Assembly (NCBI GenBank): GCA_034440615.1
Contig: JAOTOM010003990.1
Location: 62,001 to 126,000 of the forward strand
Direction: 5' to 3'
DNA length: 64,000 bases
Source: Ashinkailepas kermadecensis
Taxonomy: Eukaryota > Arthropoda > Thecostraca > Neolepadidae
Below the pieces are notes generated by a model. That model was given only the letters and a program-made list of their open reading frames with translations. It did not search any database and was not told the DNA's origin. The position numbers and the translations under genes were made by a program. Below are positions 21,451 to 30,667 of the stretch, one piece after another. Numbering within the stretch: position 1 is the first letter of the stretch; every line of letters starts with the position of its first letter.

Positions 21451-22023
21451 ATGTCTCAAGCAACCCTCAGGTGTGAGGCGGTCGGCTGTGGGGAAATTAA
21501 GAGGGCTGCTGACCTTCCAACATGCATTGCCCTGATGCAACTTCATCAGACGAACGTACACGAGTCGAGCGTGCGCCAGAGGCCCCCGAAAATCAACCGC
21601 CCATCCCTACAGCAGGGTATCGGGGAAGACGACTGGGTGGCCTTCACTCGGCGATGGGGGGTGTTCAGTCATGCCACTGACATGACCCCTGCGCAGGGCA
21701 CCGCCCAGTTGCTTGCATGTTGCGAGCCGGTGCTAGAGACAGCTCTATTCCGTGAGGACCCCGACATCGCCAGCAAGAGCGCAGAGGACGTCATGGACGC
21801 AATGAAGCGACTGGCAGTCCTCAACGTAGCACTCAGTGCCAGACGAGCCACACTACTCAACGCTAACCAGGATGGAGGGGAACATGTGCGCCAATATGTA
21901 GCACGTCTCCGCGGCCTGGCGCACGTGTGCCAGTGGACTAAGACGGCCCAGTGCAGCTCCACAGAGTGTACCGGCATATTGAGTGTGACGACACAGACGA
22001 AATCGTCCGGATGGTGCTGTTGA
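21451..22023 (+). CDS. gag: Ty3/gypsy Gag (N-terminal part, shifted frame)
   Basis: 190 codons from ATG 21451, starting 53 bp after the LTR. The N-terminus (CEAVGCG...CIALMQLHQTNVH) has a small Cys/His-containing motif. The middle (EDDWVAFTRRWGVFSH to EHVRQYVARLRGLAHVCQW) is a capsid-type helical region. After about codon 170 the homologous sequence continues in the next frame (IECDDTDEIVRMVL at about 21975), so Gag and Pol are in different frames and overlap at 21951-22023. No classic -1 slippery heptamer is visible in the overlap. Either an unusual recoding site or a single-base lesion explains this. Confidence 0.85.
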   Translation: MSQATLRCEAVGCGEIKRAADLPTCIALMQLHQTNVHESSVRQRPPKINRPSLQQGIGEDDWVAFTRRWGVFSHATDMTPAQGTAQLLACCEPVLETALFREDPDIASKSAEDVMDAMKRLAVLNVALSARRATLLNANQDGGEHVRQYVARLRGLAHVCQWTKTAQCSSTECTGILSVTTQTKSSGWCC

Positions 22024-25000
22024 ACGGTCTGGCGGATGACGAGATAAGAAAAGAAGTACTCGCGACCGAGGATATAGACAGCAAGACCCTCGGGGAAACT
22101 GTCGCACTGGTGGACAGCAAGGAAACAGCCGCACGGGCCATGTCAACAGACGGTCCACGCGTGGCGGCAAGCACTTACAAGAAGGAGGGACGGCAAACCT
22201 ACAAGCCACCGCAAGGCCACGAAGAACACGAGAAACTGAAGAGAAAATTCAGATGCAGGTGCGGCTGCCTCACACCTCAGTTCGGCAGGATAAGAGGAAA
22301 GTTGAAAGAGTTCACAACGTGCCTGGAATGCTGGAAGAAGTCAAATCACAGACATCGCGTACCCCGTCTTGCCAACTCCGACCGCGAATCAGATGGTGGC
22401 CCCGCAGAAGCCATGTTCCATTATGTTGCCGCTATCGAGACTGCACCCAGTGGCACGCCCCCCTCGGTGAACAGCGTGAGTCGGGGCCGTGGGGGATTCG
22501 TCTCCATCACGGATCACTACGTGTTCGACGGCACGCGTGGTTGGCGGGCGTGTGAGGCCCGTCCGCACCCGACGTTCGAGCTTACGGCTGAGATTGACGG
22601 CGGAGCCTACACCAAGTTGGGGCTCCCTAGTCCACCCCGAAGATCGGCCAGCGTCACTGCCGTCGCCGACTCAGGCGCGCAGACGTGCCTGATGGGACTG
22701 CCCGTCCTACACAAGCTGGGGCTGCGCAGGGAGCACCTGACTCGTGTCACCAAGCGCATCCTCGCCGCGAACAGTGAGGAGATCAACGTGGTGGGCGTCG
22801 TGTTCCTGAAGCTGTCTGGGTGCGACTCGCAGGACCGGCTGTTCGGGACGTCAGCAATGGTCTACGTCACCAACTTCACGAACCATTTCTACTTGAGCAG
22901 GACGGCGCTGACCCAGCTCGGTGTGTTGGGACCGGAGTTCCCGAAGGTTGGCGCGGCAGTAGCAGCTACTGCGAGCTCGTTTGATCGGGAAACACTGTCA
23001 TACCCGGTTGGCGGCGCGCGGATGCCCGCTCCGCACTGCACCGCCCGGTCGCCTATGAGTCTGCCCGTCAAAACTTCGCCGGAGAACTCGGACTGTATGA
23101 AAGCCTGCCTGCTGAGGAGGTATGCGTCGTCGACATTCAACACGTGCCCACACCAGCCACTCCCCGCGATGACTAGGCCCCCCATGGAGGTCAGGGTCGA
23201 TCCCGGCGTGCAGCCGGTCGTGACGAGGAGACCCCCAAACGTGCCAGTGCACTGGCAAGAGGAAGTGTCGCAGCAGCTCGAGAGGGACGTAGCTCTGGGC
23301 GTCATCGAGCGTGTGCCACCCAACACGCCTGTGACCTGGCTGCACAGCATGGTGCTGACACCCAAGCCAGACGGCACCCCTCGTCGCACCGTCGATCTGC
23401 AGCCACTGAACCGCCACAGCGTACGCGAGACGCATCACACCGTCTCGCCCGCCAAACAGGCCAGAGCCATCCCGCCGGGGACCTTCAAGACCGTCACGAA
23501 TGCCTGGAACGGGTTCCACTCCATCGAGATCAGGCCTGAAGACCGGCATAAGACCACATTCCTGACGGAGCAGGGCAGGTTCCGCTACCGGCGTGCCCCC
23601 ATGGGATTCCTCGCATCCCAGGACGCCTACACGGAGCGATACGACGCGATCATCGCGGACGTGCCCAGGAAGTCGAAGTGCGTCGACGACACCATCATGT
23701 GGGATAAGGACCTGTCGGTGCACTGGTGGCGCGTCGTCGACTACCTCGAGCTGGTGGGAAAGAACGGTGTGGTACTGAACCCTGCCAAGTTCCAATTCTC
23801 GTCGCTCGAGGCTGACTTCGCGGGGTTCCGGGTCACGGCAACAGAAGTAAAGCCCCTGCCCAAATACCTGGACGCCATCGCCACATTCCCGACACCCACC
23901 AACGTCACGGACATACGGGCATGGTTCGGCCTCGTGAACCAGGTGTCGCACTACGGCAGAACCACCGAACTGATGACACCATTCAGGCCCCTGCTGAGTC
24001 CGAAGGTCGGATTTCGGTGGGGCCCAGACCTGGACGAGGCCTTCCGGAAATCCAAGGCGGCTATCATCAGGGAGATCGAAGAGGGAGTCGAGATATTCGA
24101 CCCAAGCCGCCGGACTTGCATCAGCCCGGACTGGTCCACCACTGGCGTGGGGTACTGGCTCCACCAGAAGCGTTGCGACTGTGCCTCGCTGACCCCCGGT
24201 TGCTGTCGCAATGGATGGCGAGCGACGCTGGCCGGCTCACGCTTCCTGAGAGACGCGGAAAAGCGCTGCGCTCCAGTCGAAGGAGAGGCCCTCGCGGTGG
24301 CTTGGGCCCTGGAAGACAGTCGTTTCTTCACGATGGGCTGCCGTGATTTGATCATCGCGAGCGACCACAAGCCGCTAGTGAAGATTCTCGGAGACCGGGC
24401 ACTTGACGACATCCCAAACCCAAGGCTTTTCCGATTGAAGCAACGGACGCTGATGTGGAGGTACCAGATCGTACACGTGCCCGGCAAGGATATCCCGGCG
24501 GCGGACGCGGCATCAAGATACCCATCAGCCACGACCCAGTTCGACAGCAGGACCAGCCGAGACGCCCTGGCCGCCTTCCGCGTCTGTGCGGACGCCGACG
24601 ACGACCTGGAGATTACCGTCGTCGCCGCGGCGAAATCCTCCACGGGCGCGCTCGGGGCGGTAACATGGGAGCGTGTTAAAGAGAGCACACACAGGGATGG
24701 TGTCCTACAGCAGCTCACCCAGCTTATCCAATCCGGGTTTCCACCATCTCGCGACAACGTACCCGAAGCTCTTCAGCCGTACTGGCAGTACCGGGACAGG
24801 CTGTCGACGGTAGATGAGGTCATCATGATGGACGACAGAGTCCTGGTGCCACAAGCTCTACGCATCGAGGTGCTGCGCGCGCTCCACGCGGCACACCAGG
24901 GCGTGAGCAAGATGGTGCGTAGGGCGCAGGGAGTAGTCTTCTGGCCGGGCATCTCCAAGGACATAGAGAGCGCGCGCTCCACATGCCACGACTGCTGGAG

Positions 25001-26177
25001 AATGTCGCCCACCCAGCCGCACATGCCGCCGGTTCAGCCACCTGTACCCACGAGACCCTTCCAGGCCATAGCCGCTGACTTCTGTGTGTTGCGCGGCATC
25101 GGATACTTGGTCGTGGTGGACCGCTTCAGCGGCTGGCCACACATCGTCGCCTCTCTGTCCGGCGCACAGGGGTTCGGCAGGGCCATAATAAACTACTTCG
25201 CGACCTTCGGCGTGCCTGAGGAGCTGAGCACGGACGGTGGGCCCGAGTTCACCGCGAAGGAGACGGTCGCCCTTCTGCAGCGCTGGGGCGTGCGACATCG
25301 CTTGTCATCCGCTTACCACCCGCAATCAAACGGGAGAGCGGAGGTTGCCGTCAAGTCTATAAAACGCCTCCTGACGACGCAGACAGACGCACATGGAGGA
25401 ATGGACACGGAAGCTGTGGCGGCCGGCTTGTTGCAGTTTCGCAACACTCCAGATCTCGAGACCGGTATGTCACCAGCGCAAATCATCTTCGGCAGGAATC
25501 TGCGTGACCTTCTGCCCATCGCACCGAAGACGCAGGTGTTCACCAGCACCGCGGTCCATCCCGTCTCATGGCGCGAGACGTGGGTGCACCAAGAAGAGGC
25601 GCTCAGACTGAGGTTCGCCAAGCAGGCGGACGACCTCGGACACCACGCGCATCCGCTAGCACCGCTGATGCCAGGCGCCACAGTGCTGCTGCAAAACCAG
25701 ACGGGCGCTTACTCCAAGCGCTGGGATAGAACCGGCGTAGTGGTGGAGGCCAAACCTCACGACCAGTATCTCATCAAGGTACACGGTTCGGGGCGAGTGA
25801 CTCTGCGTAACAGGCGGTACCTAAGACCCATCCAAAGTCTGGCCCGCGCCGACCGCTATCAGCCTCTATCACAGCTGCCGCAGGTCGCCCAGTGGACGGG
25901 CCCCAACCCCGGTGCCGACGGTCCGCCTGCGCCCGACCACGAGCAGACCGTCACACCCGCGACGCCTGCTGCCGCGCGACGGTGCGCGTCACCCGCAGAC
26001 GTGACGCCCAGAACGGCACTGACACACCGAGATGCGCCCGCCACGCCGCCCACAGCCGCCGACGTTCCGTCACCTCGACTGCGTCCGCACCGGGAGCCTC
26101 CGCCCGTGTCCACGCCCACGAGGCCTCGGCGACAACGGAGACCACCGGCTTACTTGAAGGACTATGTGACGGAGTAA
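21951..26177 (+). CDS. pol: Ty3/gypsy Gag C-terminus and Pol polyprotein
   Basis: A 1,408-codon frame. The first ATG at 21951 is probably not the true start, because the frame begins within Gag homology. Order: Gag tail (about 1-80), a cysteine motif CRCGC...CLEC (102-127) in place of the usual CCHC knuckle, aspartic protease with DSGAQ (D240), reverse transcriptase with CVDD (V578-D580), and RNase H with D727, E779, D805 and D852. Integrase follows, with an HHCC zinc finger (C1012/C1015) and catalytic D1043, D1095, E1131 (D35E spacing), then a GPY/F-like basic C-terminus and a proline-rich tail. All catalytic residues are present. YxDD is VDD, as in many Mag-like invertebrate elements. The product would make a nuclear-integrating cDNA in cytoplasmic particles. 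Confidence 0.95.
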   Translation: MQLHRVYRHIECDDTDEIVRMVLLNGLADDEIRKEVLATEDIDSKTLGETVALVDSKETAARAMSTDGPRVAASTYKKEGRQTYKPPQGHEEHEKLKRKFRCRCGCLTPQFGRIRGKLKEFTTCLECWKKSNHRHRVPRLANSDRESDGGPAEAMFHYVAAIETAPSGTPPSVNSVSRGRGGFVSITDHYVFDGTRGWRACEARPHPTFELTAEIDGGAYTKLGLPSPPRRSASVTAVADSGAQTCLMGLPVLHKLGLRREHLTRVTKRILAANSEEINVVGVVFLKLSGCDSQDRLFGTSAMVYVTNFTNHFYLSRTALTQLGVLGPEFPKVGAAVAATASSFDRETLSYPVGGARMPAPHCTARSPMSLPVKTSPENSDCMKACLLRRYASSTFNTCPHQPLPAMTRPPMEVRVDPGVQPVVTRRPPNVPVHWQEEVSQQLERDVALGVIERVPPNTPVTWLHSMVLTPKPDGTPRRTVDLQPLNRHSVRETHHTVSPAKQARAIPPGTFKTVTNAWNGFHSIEIRPEDRHKTTFLTEQGRFRYRRAPMGFLASQDAYTERYDAIIADVPRKSKCVDDTIMWDKDLSVHWWRVVDYLELVGKNGVVLNPAKFQFSSLEADFAGFRVTATEVKPLPKYLDAIATFPTPTNVTDIRAWFGLVNQVSHYGRTTELMTPFRPLLSPKVGFRWGPDLDEAFRKSKAAIIREIEEGVEIFDPSRRTCISPDWSTTGVGYWLHQKRCDCASLTPGCCRNGWRATLAGSRFLRDAEKRCAPVEGEALAVAWALEDSRFFTMGCRDLIIASDHKPLVKILGDRALDDIPNPRLFRLKQRTLMWRYQIVHVPGKDIPAADAASRYPSATTQFDSRTSRDALAAFRVCADADDDLEITVVAAAKSSTGALGAVTWERVKESTHRDGVLQQLTQLIQSGFPPSRDNVPEALQPYWQYRDRLSTVDEVIMMDDRVLVPQALRIEVLRALHAAHQGVSKMVRRAQGVVFWPGISKDIESARSTCHDCWRMSPTQPHMPPVQPPVPTRPFQAIAADFCVLRGIGYLVVVDRFSGWPHIVASLSGAQGFGRAIINYFATFGVPEELSTDGGPEFTAKETVALLQRWGVRHRLSSAYHPQSNGRAEVAVKSIKRLLTTQTDAHGGMDTEAVAAGLLQFRNTPDLETGMSPAQIIFGRNLRDLLPIAPKTQVFTSTAVHPVSWRETWVHQEEALRLRFAKQADDLGHHAHPLAPLMPGATVLLQNQTGAYSKRWDRTGVVVEAKPHDQYLIKVHGSGRVTLRNRRYLRPIQSLARADRYQPLSQLPQVAQWTGPNPGADGPPAPDHEQTVTPATPAAARRCASPADVTPRTALTHRDAPATPPTAADVPSPRLRPHREPPPVSTPTRPRRQRRPPAYLKDYVTE

Positions 26178-26337
26178 TCTACCGATCGACGTCCGTTCGA
26201 CGTACGGGGATGGTCCGCGGTGGCGACTTGTTTGATCAATCATAAGCGGCGCGATCGGCGTTGAGTGACGTGACGTGGTCACTGGTGGTCCATGCGTCAA
26301 GCGTAGAGGTGCCCAGTTCGTATTAGAGTTTTCAAGT

Positions 26338-26353
26338 TGAAAACTGGGGAGGA
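26338..26353 (+). other. Polypurine tract
   Basis: GAAAACTGGGGAGGA abuts the 3' LTR. This is the expected site for plus-strand priming after RNase H cleavage. Confidence 0.75.
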
Positions 26354-26497
26354 TGTCGGGACTGACCTGATCTACACGTGCATTAACCTAGTCCTGCGTT
26401 ATACTGACTGTATGCTTTCGGTGTGATTCCAGGTTAAATCCAGGAGCATTCAGTTTGTGTGCTTAATATAATTATACAACTGAATATCGTTTGATCA
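26354..26497 (+). repeat. 3' LTR
   Basis: Identical over all 144 bases to the 5' LTR. The CCCTC target duplication follows directly at 26498-26502, and the LINE endonuclease sequence resumes. Confidence 0.95.
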
Positions 26498-27200
26498 CCC
26501 TCTACATGTGCCTTGAATCTCACTATGTTATGGTCACTTCTTCCCAGAGTTTCTCCTACAGTTAAGTCTTGAACTAAATCACTTAAATCTGAGAAGACAA
26601 GGTACAAGAATGAGCCCTGCCTAATTGGTTCCGTTACAAACTGGTGAAAGAACAGGTCCTCTTCAACGCATTTCCTAAACATTTTTAATGATGGGGAGCC
26701 AACACCAACAGTTTCATATCCTTTTAGATTAAAGTCACCAAGTATAAGGCATTTCCTCCGAAATTTTCCACTGATTTCCTCACAAATCACCTTATTCGAG
26801 CTCCAGCTGCTGAGAATGTGGCAAGGTTCCTGATCGGTGCAAAGCTCCTATCCTCAGTTTATTGCTGTTGCCTTTTACCACAGCGACATCAAGTCAAATG
26901 GACTCCACAGACACATTTTTTACCCCATCTGCTACTTTTTGAGAACTGAATAAGCTATTCACATAGAGCATTACACCACCCCCTTTCACTGATGGACCCC
27001 TATTGCACGAAAACATATTGTATCCCTGGATCTCATAGTCTTGCAAGTTATCCCCAAATACCCCTCACTGACCCATGCCTCAGTAATGCAAATCTGGTTC
27101 CTCCTCAGCAACATAACACTTGAACTCATCAAATTTTGATCGAATACTCTGAGCATTAAGCATCATACACTTAACATATGTTCCATAAACAGCTTTGGCT
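26498..27200 (-). pseudogene. LINE APE-type endonuclease domain
   Basis: Minus-strand pieces in order: LNAQSIRSKFDEFKCYVAEE (ending near 27100), then DYEIQGYNMFSCNRG and KGGGVMLYVNS, then the open frame 26498-26790 with CLILGDFNLKGY and GRSDHNIVRF. These are the LNxxS, GDFN and SDH motifs of exonuclease-endonuclease-phosphatase domains. Stops and frame slips occur near 27060 and 26880. The 3' end of this part joins the LINE linker across the Ty3/gypsy insertion. Confidence 0.85.
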
Positions 27201-27367
27201 TTTTCATGTTGAGTAGCTCTTTCATCTCTGGTTGAGCTACCACTCTGCCCCCTTCAACTACTGCTATCCCTATTTGCTGACTGTGAGGTTCTATTGCCTA
27301 GGCTGTCACTATTGGCATATCCCTGAGATGGCAGTGCCACTTCATCCCTCCCCACCCCATTGTCTAG

Positions 27368-27535
27368 TTTCGCTGAAGAGCATGCTCATATACTTTGATT
27401 AACACATGCACCCCCTTCTCGGAGAAGTGCAGGCCATCCCTCTGATAGAGGTCCCATGAGCCATAAAACCTGCACCACTCGTCAACAAAGGTCAAACCTA
27501 ACTCATGGCAGAGCCTACCTACCCTGGCATTGTAT
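27368..27535 (-). pseudogene. LINE ORF1 C-terminus, SGNH/GDSL esterase type
   Basis: The minus-strand frame reads [17 protein letters not shown], then YGSWDLYQRDGLHFSEKG and a short tail before TAG. The DGLH motif is the Asp-x-x-His catalytic end of SGNH hydrolases. An esterase in ORF1 is established for CR1-like elements, where it is thought to bind or modify lipid or membrane. The upstream part of ORF1 is missing at the AT microsatellite. Confidence 0.8.
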
Positions 27536-27550
27536 ATGATAATATACAGG

Positions 27551-27875
<325 letters not shown>

Positions 27876-28090
27876 AATTTAGAAACAAGTTTTCACACAC
27901 AATTTCATTCCAAACCAAGACATTCCAAATATATAATTTCATTCCAAACCAAGAATGTTTAGGGGTCCGCAAGTGCGTCAAAGTTTCTACTAGACTGGCA
28001 CCTCCTTCGAATATCAGCGTCGACATTTCACAAAACTGTTTTTTGCACTACAAATTAGTGTATGTTTGGAACATTTGAGACGTCGAATGG

Positions 28091-28357
28091 CTAAATAATG
28101 GAGAGAACTACTTCGCGAGGTCCTCGACCACCCTGCACATCACCATCTTTTGCTCTCCCCCGTTGGTCGATGAGGAACGCACGGTCCTCCTCAATCGTAA
28201 TCATCTTCAGCGCGTCGTGATGGGAGATGTCGAATAGCCTCGACAGCTCTCTCTCCAGCATAGCGGCTGGCATAAGATCCGACTTGCGCTGTTTGGACCC
28301 CATGATGTTCTCGTACTTGGCGATCAAGGCAACCAACTTTCGGGTTGCATGCTTCAT
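28091..28357 (-). CDS. Unknown protein fragment, possibly transposon-derived
   Basis: 88 codons on the minus strand. The central part (RKLVALIAKYENIMGS, MLERELSRLFDISHHDALK, EEDRAFLIDQRG) has balanced composition and looks like a folded helical segment rather than chance. A splice-acceptor-like CTGTGACTGCAG lies just upstream (28374-28385 on the minus strand). I do not recognise the family. It resembles DNA-binding or adaptor domains in domesticated transposons only in general character. Confidence 0.35.
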   Translation of the reverse strand: MKHATRKLVALIAKYENIMGSKQRKSDLMPAAMLERELSRLFDISHHDALKMITIEEDRAFLIDQRGRAKDGDVQGGRGPREVVLSII

Positions 28358-28510
28358 GTGAAGAAGAGTGGAAAACTGCAGTCACAGGGCGAAGGAAGCA
28401 TTGATGTGAAATGGAAATAGGTAGGAGGTACCTGAGTAGGAGAGATGTCATTTTGTTTGCGCTAAGGTGTGTGTGTGGGGGCGGGGGGGGGGGAGAAACT
28501 GCCCAAATCA

Positions 28511-29440
28511 TTAACACGCGCCCTGGAGGGCCTCTGAGAATTACGCGCACTGGAGGGGGGGCGGATTCCGCCCCCCCCTAAGATCTCGGCTCCTAGTAAA
28601 GCTGGAGGAACGAAATTCGCAGGGTGGATGGGCACGGTAGTGAACTCTATTGTGTACAATTTTCGTGACCTTAGGTCAATATCTTCAAGGTCAAATGAGG
28701 TCAGATTGGCAAAATTTTCCGGTTTTGCGTGGCTTGGCTTGTCATCGTTATGGAGCGCTGTGATTGTGTTTACATGCTCAAGAATGGGCATCAATGATGT
28801 TTTGGACATTACTAATGATGCAATGCAGATGCTAGACCCAACATTTGACCTCAGGTCACCTACATAGCACCACTTTATCAGGTCAGTTACCTGTTCCAGT
28901 TACCGGAACCGGCCGCCCGCCCGACTGCTCCGTCGGGCAGCTCGGAGCAATCGGCTTCGTGAAGAAGGGAGTGAAGTACATGAATAAAGTATGGAAACGC
29001 AATGACAAGCAGTACAAATGACAACCAGCAGTGCATTTATGGCAACATTCCAGTTGATCAAGTTTGGTTCCATTAACCGGTCATGAACTTGACCTGACTT
29101 GACCTTGGTGACCCAACATGACCTTGAAACTATACAGCATATCAATATGCATCAAATAAGTCGCTAGTGTTGCCTAGAACACTTCCCTTTTGTCAGTATA
29201 CTGGAAGCGCATCAGCGCCGATTTTTGTGGTCTGGCGCTATAACATTTTTTTTTTACTTTAGCGCCCCCTAACTTGAAAAATTGTCGGCCGATTTCCATT
29301 TTTCTTACTTTAAACGACGCGCCGTTAATTTCTAAGCAGGTACACCGAAAATCGCGTATATCGACCGGTAAAATTTGCAGTTATTTGCGAACAATCGGAG
29401 GGGTGGGCGGATTTCGCCACCCCTCCAGTGCGCGTGTTAA
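28511..29440 (+). mobile_element. TTAA-target element family 1, copy B
   Basis: 930 bp with TTAA at both ends, TTAACACGCGCCCTGGAGGG at the left and CTCCAGTGCGCGTGTTAA at the right. Each end has a nearby palindrome (GGGGCGGATTCCGCCCC left, GGGCGGATTTCGCC right). It holds ten AGGTCA/TGACCT half-sites. A 79-codon frame (28628-28867) and a 115-codon frame on the other strand are open, but the differences among copies do not look like protein constraint. It has no transposase. Confidence 0.9.
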
Positions 29441-29882
29441 TTCACCACAATCATTGATTTGGTCCCTCATCGGATCGAAAATTAACCATTGAGCAAGGCG
29501 TCCTACAAGAACTCCGAGTGCAGTACAGGATTTTTCATCAGGTGGCGCCGCTCTCCGAAAAACATGTCATCAAAAGTATGATTTCCCCCTACTCATTGTC
29601 ACGACGGCACAGGACCGGGGCAGGTGCCTCTACTAGATAGTAGGCACCTAGGCATGTGTGGAACTTTCTGTGCTTTATGTTTAAGAACTTGGGACCTATT
29701 GCTATATGGGAATTGACTAGAAAGCGAAGAAAAGTCCAATTCCTGCCCACTCCAATCATTTTGGAAAAGTTCCCCCATGCATCTAGGTAGGCTACCATGG
29801 TGCCTACTTTGTAAGAAGATCCATGAGCCAGTTCAGAATATAGGGGCTTGATGGGGTGGCTTGTACAAAGAGGATGTTTATA

Positions 29883-29928
<46 letters not shown>

Positions 29929-30320
29929 TGTTTATATATATATATATATATATATGATAACTTATGTTGAATGAGGAATCATTTAGCTACAATTTTTTTT
30001 ATTCAAAACATAATAATACTACATATATAATAATACTCAATGATACTGCAGCATTATTTGAATGCATATGCTCTTTATGTTTCATGACGGACAAATTTCC
30101 ATATAGTCTGGCGCATTATGGGTTTTCATCTCTATTCAATTTCTCGCGAACGAACTGGTCATAATCGAGGTTCTGGTTTCTTTAGTCGATCCCCTGGGTT
30201 CCGGAGCGATTTGCAGCCATACTTTCATACATAAATACAACTACACTATACTAATTATGTGGTAGCACAATAAACTAATGTAATGCAAGCTAACATAGAC
30301 CAACCGTGTGATTATATAAA
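29441..30320. other. No gene recognised; CTCF-like core, poly-T
   Basis: 29535-29548 contains CAGGTGGCGC, the core of the CTCF binding consensus (12 of 14 positions of CCASYAGRKGGCRS). A poly-T run of about 37 lies at 29889-29925, followed by a short AT repeat. The remaining sequence is unassigned. Confidence 0.35.
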
Positions 30321-30324
30321 AATG

Positions 30325-30425
30325 TCTACGTCGGGATTCGAACACTCAACCAATGAGATACCAGCGTGATTCCTCCATCATCTGGGCGACCACACGCGGC
30401 ACAAGCAGCCTGCACTGGTGACACC
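30325..30425 (-). repeat. tRNA-like fragment, possible old SINE
   Basis: The minus strand has TATCTCATTGGTTGAG directly followed by GTGTTCGAATCCCGAC, an A-box-like and a B-box-like element too close together for a tRNA. No shared body with the two clear SINEs is visible. Confidence 0.25.
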
Positions 30426-30667
30426 ACATATACAGTTGAATCATCGGATGGCTGTCCTTGGCTAATTGGCCTTCATCACGCCTATGAGGCTGCATAAAAT
30501 AAATCGACTTACAAACCTTTCCCGATCATCTATCGCTTCCTTCGTACCAGCTTCCTGCCTCACTTCATGACGATGTAAACTGAGATTGCGGCGTTGTTGG
30601 GCAGATCAGTTATCAACATATACAATTATCTGCACTCTGGAGGAAAGTCTGTCCAAAAGTCTGTACA

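Larger units (their letters stand above)
21249..26502 (+). mobile_element. Ty3/gypsy LTR retrotransposon (Mag/K02A2.6-like), complete
   Basis: The element itself spans 21254-26497 (5,244 bp), with identical 144-bp LTRs (21254-21397, 26354-26497; TGTCGGGA to TTGATCA). It is flanked by the perfect 5-bp duplication CCCTC (21249-21253, 26498-26502). Gag lies at 21451-22023 and a long pol frame at 21951-26177. Identical LTRs indicate a recent insertion. It sits inside the older LINE. There is no chromodomain or envelope gene. Confidence 0.95.
18079..27535 (-). mobile_element. CR1-like LINE, 5'-truncated and interrupted
   Basis: A minus-strand non-LTR retrotransposon. Its parts in 5' to 3' order are the ORF1 esterase C-terminus (27368-27535), APE-type endonuclease (26498-27200), linker (21180-21253 and 20160-20249), reverse transcriptase (18686-20160) and RT C-terminal region (18181-18705). 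A short 3' UTR ends in an ATGTCTCT/ATGTCTTT tail (18079-18098). Foreign DNA splits it twice: a TTAA element (20250-21179) and a Ty3/gypsy element (21254-26497). When both are set aside, the reading frame joins sensibly at each junction. About 3.3 kb of LINE remains, with several frameshifts and stops, so it is dead. The 5' end stops within ORF1 at the edge of an AT microsatellite. Confidence 0.9.

Noticed and set aside
22998..24164. 388-codon minus-strand frame within pol
   Set aside because: Shadow of the GC-rich pol coding strand; no domain.
28628..28867. 79-codon frame conserved in all four TTAA family 1 copies
   Set aside because: Differences among copies are mostly amino-acid-changing, and the opposite strand is equally open. 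Conservation follows from recent copying, not protein selection.
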